Origin: JAKAWM01 sp049966695
GTDB lineage: Bacteria; Actinomycetota; Acidimicrobiia; Acidimicrobiales; Palsa-688
Length of the DNA: 6,067 nucleotides
Assembly (NCBI GenBank): GCA_049966695.1
Contig: JBMFUG010000114.1
Span: forward strand, 1-6,067
Reading direction: 5' to 3'
The stretch's first letter is position 1; each line of letters starts with the position of its first letter. The notes beneath the pieces are model-generated. The model ran no database searches and was not told where the DNA came from. It saw nothing but the letters and a program-made list of their open reading frames with translations. Of the stretch, positions 5,964 to 6,067 are shown piece by piece. The position numbers and the translations under genes are program-made.

Positions 5964-6067
5964 AGGTCCTGGCTATCGAGACTTCCTGCGACGAGACTGC
6001 GGCTGCCGTGGTGGAGGACGGCAGGCGGTTGCTTTCGTCTGTAGTCAGTAGCCAAAGTTCCCTCCAC
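5960..6067 (+). CDS. tsaD: TsaD, tRNA threonylcarbamoyltransferase (N-terminal 36 codons, cut by window edge)
   Basis: Catalytic subunit that transfers the threonylcarbamoyl group from TC-AMP to A37 of ANN-reading tRNAs. Only the first 36 residues are present, starting MKVLAIETSCDETAAAVVEDG and continuing through LLSSVVSSQSSLH. The ETSCDET motif and the following SxVxSQ..LH segment are diagnostic of the TsaD/Kae1 family. The metal-binding HxxxH motif lies downstream, outside the window. The GTG start overlaps the rimI TGA by 4 bases. A GGGGGG run at 5948-5953, 6 bases upstream, may serve as a Shine-Dalgarno sequence. Frame is open to the last base. Confidence 0.96.
   Translation, partial: MKVLAIETSCDETAAAVVEDGRRLLSSVVSSQSSLH

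Noticed and set aside
1..6067. Mobile element, phage, CRISPR, toxin-antitoxin or other undescribed system
   Set aside because: All genes are recognisable housekeeping genes in intact frames, with no transposase, integrase, terminal repeats, att-like duplications or spaced repeat array. tRNA genes were looked for in the gaps and not seen.

Overview
This window is a stretch of housekeeping chromosome from a high-GC bacterium, most likely an actinobacterium. Two things point there. SerC is the actinobacterial type, close in sequence to the Mycobacterium enzyme. The gene order alr ... tsaE-tsaB-rimI-tsaD also matches, as I recall it, the Mycobacterium tuberculosis order Rv3423c-Rv3419c. The family-4 uracil-DNA glycosylase fused into that operon, and the serC/serA pair set between alr and tsaE, suggest a deep-branching actinobacterial lineage such as Acidimicrobiia. 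That assignment is a guess and needs a database comparison.

Layout. Bases 2-466 (+) hold the C-terminal third or so of alanine racemase, cut by the left edge. A 79-bp gap with two short hairpins separates it from the convergent serC (546-1679, -). A 143-bp divergent control region (1680-1822) lies between serC and serA and carries a repeated GGCGCACTYGG element. serA (1823-3394, +) follows. After a 166-bp gap comes a tightly packed operon on the + strand: family-4 uracil-DNA glycosylase (3561-4181), tsaE (4178-4732), tsaB (4729-5448), rimI (5445-5963) and the first 36 codons of tsaD (from 5960, cut by the right edge). All four junctions inside the operon are the same 4-base GTGA overlap, where the GTG start of one gene contains the first two bases of the TGA stop of the previous one.

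How the genes work together. SerA and SerC are the first two steps of the phosphorylated serine pathway (3-phosphoglycerate to phosphohydroxypyruvate to phosphoserine). Their shared intergenic region is the natural place for co-regulation; serB is not in this window. TsaB, TsaD and TsaE are three of the four bacterial proteins that place t6A on A37 of ANN-decoding tRNAs; TsaC is not here. RimI is the N-acetyltransferase normally found beside them. Alr supplies D-alanine for peptidoglycan. The glycosylase removes uracil from DNA, and its link with the t6A genes looks like an operon arrangement, not a shared pathway.

I see no mobile element, CRISPR array, tRNA, rRNA or new multi-gene system. 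The points most worth a second look are the repeated dyad element between serC and serA and the uniform GTGA coupling in the t6A operon.
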